A stretch of 64,000 bases of DNA, from the NCBI GenBank assembly GCA_942159475.1, contig OW804096.1, positions 138,259,972-138,323,971 on the forward strand, read 5' to 3'. Numbering within the stretch: position 1 is the stretch's first letter; each line of letters opens with the position of its first letter. The stretch comes from Sthenelais limicola (lineage: Eukaryota; Annelida; Polychaeta; Phyllodocida; Sigalionidae). A program made the translations under genes and the position numbers. Under the pieces are notes generated by a model. The model had not been told where the DNA came from, made no database searches, and saw nothing but the letters and a program-made list of their open reading frames with translations. This document shows, one piece after another, positions 1 through 11,860 of the stretch.

Positions 1-28
1 AATGTTATGTATAATATTATATATACTA

Positions 29-198
29 TAGGAAAGGGAGTCACAAGTCGCAAAAGGGATATTTTTCAAAGGAATTTATTCTCAGGAGCGCTTTGTTGGA
101 ATGTTATCATTTTTGGAGTGCATATTCACATATGGTGATATCTTAAAATCCATATTCTGCGATTTATGACTCATTTTCCTAAAACAGATCACAAATGG
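29..198. mobile_element. Family B MITE, internally deleted
   Basis: GAGTCACAAGTCGCAAAAG at the left and TTATGACTCATTTTCCTAAA then ACAGATCACA at the right; only 170 bases remain. Confidence 0.7.
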
Positions 199-536
199 AT
201 TTCGTGATATCATCATATTTAATATTTAGGACTAATCAGCGAATTATCACGATTTCAACCTTCAGGAAACCTAATATTAAAATACGCACTAATTTAATGT
301 ATTACTATGGACAATTACTAGTAAAATAACTAAATATATTCTTTAGGATGACCCTAGAAATGCACAGATAAATTTAGTACACAGTCATGAAATTTGGTAC
401 ACGTATGTTTACCGTGCGATGCGCCATACTGCAGAAATGATAATGATAATGTTCCAAGAGATGGATCTTATGGGAAGAAACAGTTGGAAAATATTAATTT
501 TGCGACTTTTTGCGATAATTGTGGGGGAAATCACAA
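186..536. mobile_element. Family B-like fragment
   Basis: GATTTCGTGATATCATCATA to TTTTGCGACTTTTTGCGATA; diverged ends. Confidence 0.55.
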
Positions 537-651
537 ATAGGAGCCGATGGTAGATGATGAGGCGATATCAGACTTTATATAAATGTCGTGACTGGGGGAG
601 GGATGTAGGCATCCCTTGCACATCTGTAGCGGTTTGACACGCTAGCTTTAC

Positions 652-886
652 TGGGTCAGATTTTCAGAAAATGTACAATTGGCAGCTGTACACATTTAGT
701 AAATTCTGCTAAATTAAGCTGCAATGTGGTCAATACTAGGTAAATTCGAGTATATTTAGCATTGCATTGATTCTAGCAATCTGTTTGGTTAAGTTGAAAT
801 GTATTTTGAACTTTATTTTCGTCTGAAATTTGGGTTCTTTGAGAGGATTTGTGAAGGGGAATTGTACATTTTCTGAAAATCTTACC
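652..886 (+). mobile_element. Family A MITE, subfamily A1
   Basis: Full-length forward copy. Left end GGGTCAGATTTTC; right end slightly degraded (AAATCTTACC). It runs into a pyrimidine tract. Confidence 0.85.
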
Positions 887-899
887 GTACTACGCTATC

Positions 900-1140
900 T
901 CCCCCTCCCTCCACTCCTCCTCAACCTTCTTCTCCTTCTCCCACTCCTATACTCCCCTGCACCTCCTCTTCCTCCTTCCCGTTCGCGTTCCTCCTCTTCT
1001 CCTACTCCGCCTTCCCCCTCCTTCCCCTTCTCCCCCTTGTCTTCCCCTCCTCCTCCTTCTCCTACTCCCCTGCACCTCCTCTTCCCCCTCCCCTCCTCCT
1101 CCTCCTTTCCTCCTCCCCCTCCTTCTCAGGCTCCCTCTCT
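900..1140. repeat. Pyrimidine-rich low-complexity tract
   Basis: Near-continuous C/T sequence with CCTCCT and CTTCTC motifs. It directly follows the end of a family A copy. Confidence 0.85.
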
Positions 1141-1338
1141 GCACAAGCTGTCTACTCTAGACGTTTTACTTAGATGTATGATTAGTTAGATGTATAATTA
1201 CTTAGATGTATAATTAGTTATGTCTGTACATTGCTAATCAGGGTTAGTATAACAAGACATCAGACCTGGACAGATTACCCACCTCCTCCTTTCTTCTATT
1301 AACCTAATCGTACCGCTCGTCTCTGCTCATTTTCCGTA

Positions 1339-1751
1339 TGTGATCCGTTTTAGGAAAATGAGACACAAGTCGCAAAATATGGATTTTCAGAAATCAGCAT
1401 ATTTGAAAAGATGAGATCAAGCTGATTCCAATGATAGTAAACACCTGGACACCTAATAAGTATTTCTATATTTTAAGTTTGATATTTTTATTTTTGAAAA
1501 AAAAATAAAATGTTTGCAATGTTTGTTGATGGGTAATTACAAGTAAAGTAACTAAATATACTCCATACAAAGGCCTTCAAAACGCAAGGATATATACAAT
1601 GTCCTGAAATTTCTTACATGGATTCATGTGACTATAAGTGCTGAACGCCAAAAATTTCGGAACATTTCAATAAAGAGATCTTGTGGAAAAAACACAATAA
1701 AATATCAATTTGGCGACTTACGACTAATTTTCCTGAGACACATCACATATG
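1339..1751. mobile_element. Family B MITE, full-length
   Basis: Left TGATCCGTTTTAGGAAAATG, right CTAATTTTCCTGAGACACAT then CACAT. About 410 bases with the AAAAAAAATAAAATG... centre. Confidence 0.8.
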
Positions 1752-1969
1752 GTCGTTTTTCTATCAACCAATCTGTAGATAAACGAGGTTGTGTAAATTT
1801 GAATAGACCGGCTGTATTGGATTGCCGACGGATACAAATTGCTTGTATTGCTATGAAGGGAAGTCGTGGTAATTAATAGGGATATATATATATGTATTTG
1901 ATGTATACGACTCCAAATCTTTCTTTTAACTATGTTAATTATACCTTGTGACATATATGTGATGTACAC

Positions 1970-2205
1970 GGGCCAGATTTTCAGAAAATGTACAATTGGC
2001 AGCTGTACTTATTTAGTAAATTCTGCTAAATTAGGCTGCAATTCGGCCAATACTAGGTAAATTCGAAAATATTCGGCATTGCATTGATTCTAGCAATCTG
2101 TTTGGTTAGGTTGAACTGTATTTTGAACTTTATTTTCGTCTGAAATTTGGGTTATTTGAGAAGATTGGCGAAGTTGAATTGTACAATTTCTGAAAATCTG
2201 ACCCA
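1970..2205 (+). mobile_element. Family A MITE, subfamily A1
   Basis: Full-length forward copy with both termini; left end has GGCCAG for GGTCAG. Confidence 0.85.
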
Positions 2206-2210
2206 TATAA

Positions 2211-2372
2211 GATGTGCCACAGGGAAATAAAACACAAGTCGCAGAAAATGAATTTTAAGATATCATCATATTTGAAAAGAGTAGATCAAGCCGATTCTAA
2301 TGATAGTAAAGCGTTAGATATTCCAATAATTACTTTCATATTTTTGTATGCATGTACAAAAAGTAGATGATA
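2211..2372. mobile_element. Family B MITE, left half
   Basis: GTGCCACAGGGAAATAAAAC to GCATGTACAAAAAGTAGATG, then directly the start of another B copy. Confidence 0.7.
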
Positions 2373-2798
2373 TTTGTGATCTGTTTTAGGAAAATGAGTC
2401 ATAAGTCGCAAAAATGGATTTTGCGATATCACCATATTTGAAACGATTACATCAAGCCGATTCCAATGATAGTAAACAAGACATTTAATAAGTATTTCTA
2501 TATTTTAAATTTGATGTTCTTTTTTTTTAAAAAAAGAAGTGTTTGCAATATCTTTGGGGTGGACAGTTACTAGTAAAGAAGCTAAATATACTCTATAAGA
2601 TACCTTAGTAATGCAAGATATATTTATAATAATGACTTGAAATTTAGTACCTATATTTATGTTACAAGCAGCTCCGAGAACTTCACAAATGAAAACATTC
2701 TAAGCAAGGGTTCTTATAAATAATCTACTTTGAAAAATGTCAATTTTGCGACTTGTGACTTATTACCTTATTACCTTGTGACCTAAAACACATCACAT
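2373..2798. mobile_element. Family B MITE, full-length
   Basis: Left TGTGATCTGTTTTAGG; right GACTTGTGACTTATTACC with a short duplication, then ACACATCACA. Confidence 0.8.
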
Positions 2799-2799
2799 T

Positions 2800-3029
2800 T
2801 CATAATGGTCAATCCCTATAGTGAAGTAAATAAATATAGTTATTAGAATAACTTCAGATATGTATAGATATATTACATACATAGTCATTAAATTTGGTAC
2901 ATACACTCATGCTGAACACCCTAAATATGAAAACATTTTGAGGTGAAGGTTCTTGTGAATAAATCACTTTGAGAAGTAGCATTGCTGCAACTTGTGGCTC
3001 ATTTATCTGGAAAATCATCTGGAACACAT
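2800..3029. mobile_element. Family B MITE, right half
   Basis: Begins within the B body (GGTCAATCCCTATAGTGAAG) and ends GGAACACATCACAT. Confidence 0.65.
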
Positions 3030-3279
3030 CACATATAACCTTGTACTATATTAGTAACGCATGGAATAGCAGTTAGATATAAAAGCAAGGCGACGCATGG
3101 AAGTCATTATATAATTGTTATTTCAATAATGATTGATTTGCAAAGAGGTTTGTCAAACAAATGAGGTACCATAGCTTTATGATTAGTGAATCAATTAGTT
3201 GGTGTTGCCCAAGGGGCATGTAATGCGATACCTGCCGCTCCCGTGCCATTCCCTGCTTCCCCTCTGTTCCCCCTGTCCC

Positions 3280-4791
3280 CCACTCCTGCTATGGGTGGGG
3301 TGTGAGTGCCCTCTCTGTATGCTCCCCCCCCCCCAGCTCCTGCTATGGGTGGGGTGTGAGTGCCCTCTCTGTAAGTTCCCCCCCCCCCAGCTCCTGCTAT
3401 GGGTGGGGTGTGAGTGCCCTCTCTGTATGCTCCCCCCCCCCCAGCTCCTGCTATGGGTGGGGTGTGAGTGCCCTCTCTGTATGCTCCCCCCCCCAGCTCC
3501 TGCTATGGGTGGGGGTGTGAGTGCCCTCTCTGTATGCCCCCCCCAGCTCCTGCTATGGGTGGGGGTGTGAGTGCCCTCTCTGTATGCCCCCCCAGCTCCT
3601 GCTATGGGTGGGGTTGTGAGTGCCCTCTCTGTATGCCCCCCCCAGCTCCTGCTATGGGTGGGGTGTGAGTGCCCTCTCTGTATGCCCCCCACCCCCAGCT
3701 CCTGCTATGGGTGGGGTGTGAGTGCCCTCTCTGTATGCCCCCCACCCCCAGCTCCTGCTATGGGTGGGGTGTGAGTGCCCTCTCTGTATGCTCCCCCCCC
3801 CCCAGCTCCTGCTATGGGTGGGTGTGAGTGCCCTCTCTGTATGCTCCCCCCCCCCCCAGCTCCTGCTAAGGGTGGGGTGTGAGTGCCCTCTCTGTACGCT
3901 CCCCCCCCCCCAGCTGCTGCTATGGGTTGGGTGTGAGTGCCCTCTCTGTACGCTCCCCCCCCCCCCAGCTCCTGCTATGGGTGGGGTGTGAGTGCCCTCT
4001 CTGTATGCTCCCCCCCCAGCTCCTGCTATGGGTGTGGTGTGAGTGCCCTCTCTGTATGCTCCCCCCCCACTCCTGCTATGGGGTGGGGTGTGAGTGCCCT
4101 CTCTGTACGCTCCCCCCCCCCCCCCAGCTCCTGCTAAGGGTGGGGTGTGAGTGCCCTCTCTGTATGCTCCCCCCCAGCTCCTGCTATGGGTCGGGGTGTG
4201 AGTGCCCTCTCTGTATGCTCCCCCCCACTCCTGCTATGGGTGGGGTGTGAGTGCCCTCTCTGTACGCTCCCCCCCCCCCAGCTCCTGCTAAGGGTGGGGT
4301 GTGAGTGCCCTCTCTGTATGCTCCCCCCCCCAGCTCCTGCTATGGGTGGGGTGTGAGTGCCCTCTCTGTATGCTCCCCCCCACTCCTGCTATGGGTGGGG
4401 TGTGAGTGCCCTCTCTGTATGCTCCCCCCCCCCAGCTCCTGCTATGGGTGGGGTGTGAGTGCCCTCTCTGTATGCTCCCCCCCCCCAGCTCCTGCTATGG
4501 GTGTGGTGTGAGTGCCCTCTCTGTATGCTCCCCCCCAGCTCCTGCTATGGGTGGGGTGTGAGTGCCCTCTCTGTATGCTCCCCCCCCCAGCTCCTGCTAT
4601 GGGTGGGGTGTGAGTGCCCTCTCTGTATGCTCCCCCCCCCCAGCTCCTGCTATGGGTGGGGTGTGAGTGCCCTCTCTGTATGCTCCCCCCAGCTCCTGCT
4701 ATGGGTGGGGTGTGAGTGCCCTCTCTGTATGCTCCCCCCCCCAGCTCCCTGCTATGGGTGGGTGTGAGTGCCCTCTCTGTATGCTCCCCCA
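3280..4791. repeat. 52-bp minisatellite, about 29 copies, truncated by gap
   Basis: The unit is CTCCTGCTATGGGTGGGG then TGTGAGTGCCCTCTCTGTAT and a C homopolymer of 5-14 bases. Copies differ mainly in the poly-C length. All the C-E-C-P-L type open frames here are artefacts of the unit. Confidence 0.95.
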
Positions 4792-4991
4792 NNNNNNNNN
4801 NNNNNNNNNNNNNNNNNNNNNNNNNNNNNNNNNNNNNNNNNNNNNNNNNNNNNNNNNNNNNNNNNNNNNNNNNNNNNNNNNNNNNNNNNNNNNNNNNNNN
4901 NNNNNNNNNNNNNNNNNNNNNNNNNNNNNNNNNNNNNNNNNNNNNNNNNNNNNNNNNNNNNNNNNNNNNNNNNNNNNNNNNNNNNNNNNNN
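4792..4991. other. Assembly gap (200 N)
   Basis: Exactly 200 Ns follow directly on a minisatellite, so the gap size is likely a placeholder and the array is probably longer than shown. Confidence 0.99.
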
Positions 4992-5496
4992 ATTTAGTAA
5001 AATCCTATCATCGTATGTAAGTGTTTAACCTGCATAACCCAGATAAAGATTTTTCAAAAAAAATAGAACATTAAGTCTGTGAGGTAGGAACCGGAACCAA
5101 AGGAACGGAAATTGGACGGAAGGGAACAAAATTAAAAAACACAGAGCAAGGAAACGGATAAAAACTAGAAGAAACAACTGAAAAGGTGAAAGTGGAGACA
5201 AAAGACAGGCAGGAGAACTCTAGGTCCAACCACTCAGATCAGATAAGAATGGTATGTCTGCCTACTTAGCTAATCGGTTTCCTTGTTTCACACTCAGTGT
5301 TTTAATGGGAATATAACGACATTTTGCGGTCTTAATAGAACTGTATAGGCACTTTGCGGTTTGAGGCGAGAGGATTTACCTTCATTTGAAGGGACTCTCT
5401 CAACTGTGGGCCTAGACTGGGAGGACAGCAAGACCACAGACTGCCATGAGCCACTCAATGACTCAACCAAACCTCAGACCACAACTACCAACATAA
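4992..5496. other. No gene seen
   Basis: AT-rich unique-looking sequence after the gap. A GTCTGTGAGGTAGG...GGAACGGAAATTGG purine-rich stretch is the only peculiarity. Confidence 0.4.
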
Positions 5497-5768
5497 TGGG
5501 TCAGATTTTCAGAAAATGTACAATTCATCTTCACCTATCCTCTCAAATAACACAAATTTCAGACTAAAATACAGTTCAAAATACAGTTCAACCTAACCCA
5601 ACCTAACAGTTCAAAATACAGTTCAACCTAACCAAACAGATTGCTAGAATCAATGCAATGTCAAATATACTCGAATTTACCTAGTATTGACCAAAGTGCA
5701 GCCTAATTTTGCAGAATTTACTAACTGTATACAGCTGCCAATTGTACATTTTCTGAAAATCTGACCCA
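5497..5768 (-). mobile_element. Family A MITE, A1, with internal duplication
   Basis: Reverse-oriented copy with both TIRs. It is longer than normal because the segment GTTCAAAATACAGTTCAACC is duplicated in tandem (near 5570-5640). Confidence 0.85.
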
Positions 5769-5862
5769 TATACACAGGTGAATATTTCAGAGATGCCACT
5801 CCCCACTGCCACTTCCCTGTCACGAGAAAAAACGAAAATTACACAGCAGGCTGACACACACA

Positions 5863-5892
5863 CAATTGTACATTTTCTGAAAATTTGACGCA
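5863..5892. mobile_element. Solo family A terminus
   Basis: Only a right terminus, AATTGTACATTTTCTG followed by AAAATTTGACGCA. No body attached. Confidence 0.7.
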
Positions 5893-5938
5893 TATAATGA
5901 AATATAAAGGCGACCTGTCCTATCCTGCCAGCCACATA

Positions 5939-6148
5939 TGGGTCAGATTGTCAGAAAATGCACACTCGGCAGCTCTACAAATTTGGTAACTTCTGCTAAA
6001 TAAGACTGAAAGAATATGGAAAATGGGCATATCAGCATATCTTGGGCATTGTGTTAAACTGTATTTTGGACTTCACTTTTCTCTTAAATTTGGCTCATTT
6101 GAGAGGATTGGTAAAGGTGAATTGTACGTTTTCTGACGATCTCACCTA
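5939..6148 (+). mobile_element. Family A MITE, A2-like, diverged
   Basis: Both ends recognisable (TGGGTCAGATTGTC; TTCTGACGATCTCACC). The body is diverged and about 30 bases short. Confidence 0.75.
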
Positions 6149-6301
6149 TATAATAGTGTGTAGAACCAGTACAAAGCATATGTTAGAGATATAACATACA
6201 ATCGTACCAGCTGGTATGACTTTAATTTGATTGTCTTTAATTGCTATGTTTTTATCCAATGATAACCTGTGATGACATACGAAAACACAGTGACTGATAT
6301 G

Positions 6302-6649
6302 AGGGTCAAATCTTCAGAAAATGTACAATTCGTCTTCACCAATCCTCTCAAAATTTTAGAGGAAAATCAGGTTCAAAATTCAGTTCCACATAACCAGACA
6401 TTTATTGAATGAATACAATTACATATTTAAGTACAATTGGTCTTCTTGATCAATCCTCTCAAATAACCCAAATTTAAGACGAAAATCAGGTTTAAAACAC
6501 ACTGCAACATAACCAGACAGATTTATTGAATGAATACAATACAGAATACACTCAGATATACCTAGTATTTATCAATTTTCACTCTAATTTAGCAGGATTT
6601 GACAGATGTGTAGAACTGTAGATTGTGCATTTTCTGAAAATCTGACACA
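6302..6649 (-). mobile_element. Family A MITE, A3, with large internal duplication
   Basis: Reverse A3 copy of about 350 bases. The left third (TCTTC..CAATCCTCTC to ATTGAATGAATACAAT) is repeated in tandem. Confidence 0.75.
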
Positions 6650-6782
6650 TTAGCATAATATAGTGTTCGTCCCAGCTTCTATAATTGTATGATTGTGGAT
6701 TCCCAGTTCATGTATTGTAACAGAACAGAACGTAAAGATTGAGGTATATTTCATTCATGAGATCGTTGCAGGGAGGGTAGGT

Positions 6783-7131
6783 AATAGGGGATTTGCATGT
6801 CTCACTGCGCATGTCTGTCACAGTGCATGCTGGGACGGATTCAGTTAAAGTCTGACATACAAATATTTTGCAAAGTTTTATAAAAAATTTCAATAATGTT
6901 TTCCCAAATATCGTAGCATGTATAAATGATGTATGAAAAACAAATGCATGATGGGAAAGATGACCTCTTGTGTTATGTAAGCATGTAAGATACATGGATA
7001 TTTATATTAGAGCACTGATAAATAGTTCAAGCTGAACATGGCATGTTTTCCTTAGGTTTCATACTGTACCATTACTCCCATTATTCCATGCGAATCAAGA
7101 TTCAAAATGGCGGCTATGAAAATCCCCTATT
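6783..7131 (-). mobile_element. Family C element, full-length
   Basis: Left TAGGGGATTTGCATGTCTC, right GCGGCTATGAAAATCCCCTA; reverse with respect to the copy at 17101. Confidence 0.85.
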
Positions 7132-7465
7132 GCATTCATTGATGCTATACTCATCGTATCATATTAATAGAATTTGATTAAGTTGTGAAATCTGACTAAT
7201 GAACCTGACACATACAAATTATCACCAATGTAGTTATGCGTATTTTGAAAAGAATTTAAATGTACAAGGCCAACAAAAATTAGATGAAAGTTCAAAAAGT
7301 TCCACCTACAGTTCCACCAAGCGGAGAAAACATAAAATCAACATCTCGCATTTATTTCTTTTGTTTGATTAAAGATTTCTATTTTCATAAATCGCAGAAA
7401 AGCAGACTGACACTAGAACTAAACGGTTTTCAAGGTTATTTGCTCATATCCATATAATATACAAA
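7132..7465. other. No gene seen
   Basis: AT-rich sequence between a family C copy and a truncated family A copy. Nothing recognised. Confidence 0.4.
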
Positions 7466-7620
7466 ACTATTCGAGTATATTTCGCATTGCATTGATTCTA
7501 GCAATCTGGTGGGTTGACTTAGGTTGAACTGTATTTTGAACCTTTTATTTTCGTCTGAAATTTTGGATATTTGAGAGGATTGGTGAAAGAGAATTTTACA
7601 TTTTCTGAAAATCTAACCCA
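7466..7620 (+). mobile_element. Family A MITE, A1, 5'-truncated
   Basis: Starts at ATTCGAGTATATT; left third missing; right TIR present (AAAATCTAACCCA). Confidence 0.75.
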
Positions 7621-7737
7621 TGAACTAGAGTTATACTATTAGACGCTTGGCTGTGTTATCTATTCTCATCCCCAAGGAACCAAGGTTCATTACTCATAGA
7701 ACTATTGTATAAAGAATTTAAAGGATCTTTTTAACAT

Positions 7738-7898
7738 TTTATGCATAAATGATCTTTAAAAACAAGTCATGATGGGAAAGATGAAGTCCTCGTATGAAGT
7801 CTGTTAAATATTCCATGCTGACCATAATATGTTCTCTATAGGTTTAACGCGGACTTACCACTTCCATAATGTTCATGCGAATCGAGATTTAAAATAAC
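7738..7898 (-). mobile_element. Family C fragment
   Basis: Middle part only (CATGATGGGAAAGATGA to GCGAATCGAGATTTAAAAT). Both ends are lost; a pyrimidine tract follows. Confidence 0.65.
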
Positions 7899-7907
7899 TT
7901 TCATGCA

Positions 7908-8755
7908 ATTATCATTCTCTTCATTCACTTTCTCCTGTTCCTCCTTCTTCTCCTCCTCCTCCCCTATTTTCTTATCCTTCTTTTACTCCTCCCCTACTTC
8001 CTCCTCCTTCTCCTCCTTCACCTTCTCCTTCTTCTACTCCTTCTTCTCCTGCCCCTCTTCCTCCTCCTCCTCCTCCTCCTTCTTCTTCTCTTCCTCCTTG
8101 TCTTCCTCCTTAACCTCTCCTTCTCCTTCTCCCCCTCCCTCTTTTCCTGTTCCTCCTCCTTCCTCTTCTCCTTCCTCTTCTCCTTCTCTCTCTCCTCCTT
8201 CTCCTCTTCTTCATCTCTCTTCTCCTTCTCTTCCTTTTCCTCTAGTTCGTCCTCCCTCTTCTCCTTCTGCTCCCCTTCCTCCTCCTTTTCCTGCTTCTCC
8301 TCCTTCTTCTCCTTCTCCCGTTCCCCCTCGTCATTAACTCCTTCTCCCCTTCTCCTTCTCCCCTCCTCCGGTTCCTCCTCCTCGTTCTTCTACCTCTCCT
8401 CCATTTCCTCCTTTTCCCCTTCCTTCTTCTGTTCCTTCTGTTCCTTCTTCCTCCCGTTCTCCTCCTTCTCCCCCTTCCCCTTCTCCCCTTCCTCCTTCTC
8501 CTTCTGCTTCCCTTCCTTCTCCTTCTCCTTCTCCCCTTCCTCCTTCTCCTCCTCCTCCTTCTCCCCTTCCTCCTTCTCCTCCTTCTCCCCCTTCTCCTTC
8601 TCCCCTTCCTCCTTCTCCTCCTTCTCCCCCTCCTCCTTCTTCCCTTCCTCTTTCTCCTCCTTCTCCCCCTCCTCCTTCCCCCCTTCCTCCTCCTTCCCCT
8701 TCTCCCCTTTCTCCTCCTTCTGCTTCCCGTCCTCCTTCTCCTCCTTCCTGTCATT
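7908..8755. repeat. 0.85-kb polypyrimidine tract (CTCCTTCTCC)n
   Basis: C/T strand asymmetry extends for about 850 bases with CTCCTTCTC units. It may form triplex DNA. The Arg-rich and Ser/Pro-rich frames are not genes. Confidence 0.9.
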
Positions 8756-9064
8756 TCCTTTGCCACGTCACACAGCGCTACTGATAAAAAACGCCGACGC
8801 ATGCGCTTTATGTGCCTTGGGCCCGTTCGATTCAAACGCGGCAGGAGCGATTTTTTTGTGGGCTCGCACTAACATCGTTAGGACAAGGTAATGCCGGGGG
8901 TCTTATAGGAAGCTCTCGCGGGCCAAGCTTTGATCGTCCATCTTGGCAGATGGTGTCACAGCGAGCGATTGCTGTTATTTATAAGCTGGGAATTGGTGAT
9001 CTCCGATCAACAGTTACATTAAGATGGTTCGCCTAGCTTTATATGGGGAAGGCCTGCTAGATAC
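8756..9064. other. Unassigned, less AT-rich segment
   Basis: Contains a balanced-composition stretch (GCCGACGCATGCGC, CGGGCCAAGCTTTGATC) and an open frame of 74 codons without recognisable similarity. I do not call a gene. Confidence 0.35.
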
Positions 9065-9304
9065 ATGGGTGGGGTTGTCAGAAAATGCACAATCTACGGT
9101 TCTACACATCCATCAAATCCTGCTGAATTAGAGTGTAAATTGATAAATACTAGGTATTTCTGAGTGTATTTTGTATTATATTCATTCAATACATCTGTCT
9201 GGTTATGTTAAGCTATATTTTGAAGCTCATTTTTGTCTTACATTTGGGTTATTTGAGAGGATATCGGTGAAGGCCAATTGTACGTTTTCTGAACATCTGA
9301 CCCA
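9065..9304 (+). mobile_element. Family A MITE, subfamily A3
   Basis: Full-length A3 copy with ATTCATTCAATACATCTGTC body and both termini (left has GGGTTGTC). Confidence 0.8.
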
Positions 9305-9497
9305 CATACGATCTAATTTGCTGCTATCAACTACATATCACATACTGAAAAGCAACACATTAACTAAGAATAATGATCTAAATGTTTTGAGCATCGACAA
9401 GGCCATACATTTACGGTACATAATAGAGTATGTGTATACATACACAAGACAACGATGGAGGAACAACTTCAAAATATTCAAACAGGATCGAATTTCT

Positions 9498-9846
9498 GAC
9501 CTGTGACCATGAGTGAGTGAGTGAGATTGGTTGCTTTACGCCCTATCAACACATTTAATATGGTTATATCAAGGGCGGGAGACCTGTGACCATGAGTGAG
9601 TGAGTGAGATTGGTTGCTTTACGCCCTTATCAACACATTTAAGATGGTTATATCAAGGGTGGGAGAGCTGAGAGTGAGGCAGTTTATGATCATACCCAGG
9701 AAATAGAGATAAAGAAGAAGGGACAGAGAGACAGAAAAAGAGACAGAAAGGCAGTTTATGATCATACCCAGGAAATAGAGATAAAGAAGAAGGGAGAGAG
9801 AGACGGGGAAAGAGACAGAAGGGCACTTTATGGTCATACCCAGGAC
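9498..9846 (+). repeat. Family D hairpin repeat, two tandem copies
   Basis: GTGAGTGAGTGAGATTGG then TTGCTTTACGCCCTTATC ... ATATCAAGGGCGGGAGA. The first 83 bases are duplicated. The second copy continues into the CATACCCAGGAAATAGAG repeats. Confidence 0.8.
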
Positions 9847-9941
9847 CGATCCTGTAACCATGATATATCTACTTAATAACACACGTCTCAAGAACAGCGA
9901 GATAATGCATGAGGAATAATTGATATGTGAGCAACAGAACA

Positions 9942-9970
9942 TGGGTCAGATCGTCAGAAAACGTACAATT
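9942..9970 (+). mobile_element. Solo family A terminus near tRNA-Arg copy 1
   Basis: TGGGTCAGATCGTCAGAAAA then CGTACAATT with no body. It lies 67 bases upstream of the tRNA gene. Confidence 0.65.
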
Positions 9971-10036
9971 GCCGGGAATGGAGAATAACTCAATATTGGG
10001 GTGTCACATTTAATCAGAAAGAACGTGAAATATGGA

Positions 10037-10109
10037 GCCTCTGTGGCGCAATGGATAGCGCGCTGGACTTCTAATCCAGAGGTTGTGGGTTCGAGTCCCA
10101 CCGGAGGTG
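10037..10109 (+). tRNA. tRNA-Arg(TCT), copy 1
   Basis: The 73 bases fold as a complete cloverleaf: acceptor GCCTCTG/CGGAGGT (two G-U pairs), D stem GCGC/GCGC, anticodon stem CTGGA/TCCAG with loop CTTCTAA (anticodon TCT, reads AGA), five-base variable loop, T stem GTGGG/CCCAC with loop TTCGAGT, discriminator G. Internal A box (TGGCGCAATGG) and B box (GGTTCGAGTCC) are intact. There is no intron and no genomic CCA. Confidence 0.95.
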
Positions 10110-10277
10110 CAAGTTATTTGCTTTTAAGATGTTATCATAACTCAGACTGTGAGATTTTGATATGATTCGTCCAATCCTCCTCCCCTTGTCCTCTCTCAAA
10201 CCTTCCTCTGTCTGTCTTTCTATCTCTCCCCTCTCCCTCTATCTTCTCTCTCATCGCCCATCTGACCCACATATATG

Positions 10278-10514
10278 TGGGTCAGATTTCCAGAAAATGT
10301 ACAATTGCCAGCTCTACACAATAAGGCAATTCTGCTAAATTTGGCTAAAAAAAGATTAATACCGGGTATAGCTGAGTATATTTGGTATCGCATTGATTTA
10401 AAGTATCAGTTCTGTTATGTTAAACTACATTTTGAAGCTCATTTTTGTATTAAATGTGGGTTATTTGAGAGGATTGGTAAAAACGAATTGTACATTTTCT
10501 GAAAATCTGACCCA
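10278..10514 (+). mobile_element. Family A MITE, subfamily A2
   Basis: Full-length A2 copy (CCGGGTATAGCTGAG, AAGTATCAGTTCTG). A lone right terminus (CATCTGACCCACAT, 10259-10272) abuts it on the left. Confidence 0.85.
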
Positions 10515-10515
10515 T

Positions 10516-11469
10516 GTCCTTCTTCTATGCATTCTTTTCAATACTTTTCCTCTTCCTTCTGCTTCCTCTCCATCTCCTCCCCTCGCCTCCGTTCTTCCAG
10601 GGTCAGTTTTTTCAAGTGTGCTGTTTTGCCATATGCGGTTGTGAGAGAAGGGCCAAATTTGAAAGTATCTTAAACTGTTTTTCAAGACTCTGTCGGTATT
10701 AAACAGGGTTTGAGCTGCCAGGAAAACTTTATTTCAACAAATTCGGCCCAGCAAGTCTGTCTTTTTGGGCCTTCTGAATATTTTTGCTCAAATATTGTGA
10801 CGTAAGTATATCCCTCAGTGTTGGAATTTATTGAAAACTCTGATATGAATTTACATTGATGGAAATCTCAGATGAGAACCTTATTTTGTTCGCAGAATCT
10901 TTTTAGTTATGATAAGTACTTATAGTGCTGATATCTCATGAGCAATATGTACAATTGTTACATCATGTTACGTAAGAATAACGTAACAATGGGTAATCAC
11001 TTTAATGACTGTAATTAACATTTATTGTTATGATTTAATTTAATAATTGGACTGAACACTCTACGCTTAAGTTATAAGGTAATAAGAACCAGAAATTTAT
11101 TGCTCTAAATACGGTAACATGTAAAGGCTTGGGTAACACCCACCCCTCATTAGTTATTCCTCCAATAGGCTATAGGCACATGTATCAACAATGTAACTGT
11201 ATACCGGTTCTACAATAAAGACCATTCTAGATCTTAGGATCAAAGCCTTAGGACTTCTTTCTATACACTGTAGTTCTTTCCAATATTTTAGACATAATTC
11301 TTTATATCCATATAGACTCATTATTCATATAACACAATGTGGCCTTCAACTCATTCATATCATTTATCTTTTTTTTGCCGGGGTTTTCTGATGTTAAAAA
11401 TAATAGAGGCGAGGTCAAATTCACCCCCACATGCCTGGATTCGTTTCAAGGCACGTGTTCAAGAACATA
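10516..11469. other. No gene seen
   Basis: Unique-looking AT-rich sequence. An AATAAAG near 11213 could end a degraded retroposon; nothing else is supported. Confidence 0.35.
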
Positions 11470-11706
11470 TGGGTGAAATCGCCAGAAAATGTACAATTGG
11501 CAGCTCTACACATTTAGTAAATGCTGCTAAATAAGGCTGTAATCTGGTCAACACTGGGTAAATTCGAGTATATTCAGCATTGCATTGATTCTAGCAACCT
11601 CTTTGGTTAGGTTGAACTGTATTTTGAACTTTATTTTCCTCTGAAATTTGGCATATTTGAGAGGATTGGTGAAGGTGAATTGTACATTTTCTGGCGACTT
11701 CACCCA
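11470..11706 (+). mobile_element. Family A MITE with variant TIRs at both ends
   Basis: A1 body, but both ends carry the same change: left TGGGTGAAATCGCCAG, right CTGGCGACTTCACCCA. Matching change at both ends suggests a distinct TIR variant that moved as such. Confidence 0.85.
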
Positions 11707-11860
11707 TATATTTTAACATCCTAGGTCCAGTTTCCAGATAACAATAAAACATGTCAAGTTGTTGTGATGGTTTTTCAGGCATAGATATTCCGATGGTCGG
11801 TTTAAAGACAATCTGGCTAAGACCATAGATAATGTTAATATTCAATGGAGCCCCAAGTTT

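Noticed and set aside
3195..4767. Several frames with CECPLC-type repeats
   Set aside because: All are frames of a 52-bp minisatellite with variable poly-C length.
7903..8835. Arg-rich and Ser/Pro-rich frames
   Set aside because: Products of a polypyrimidine tract.
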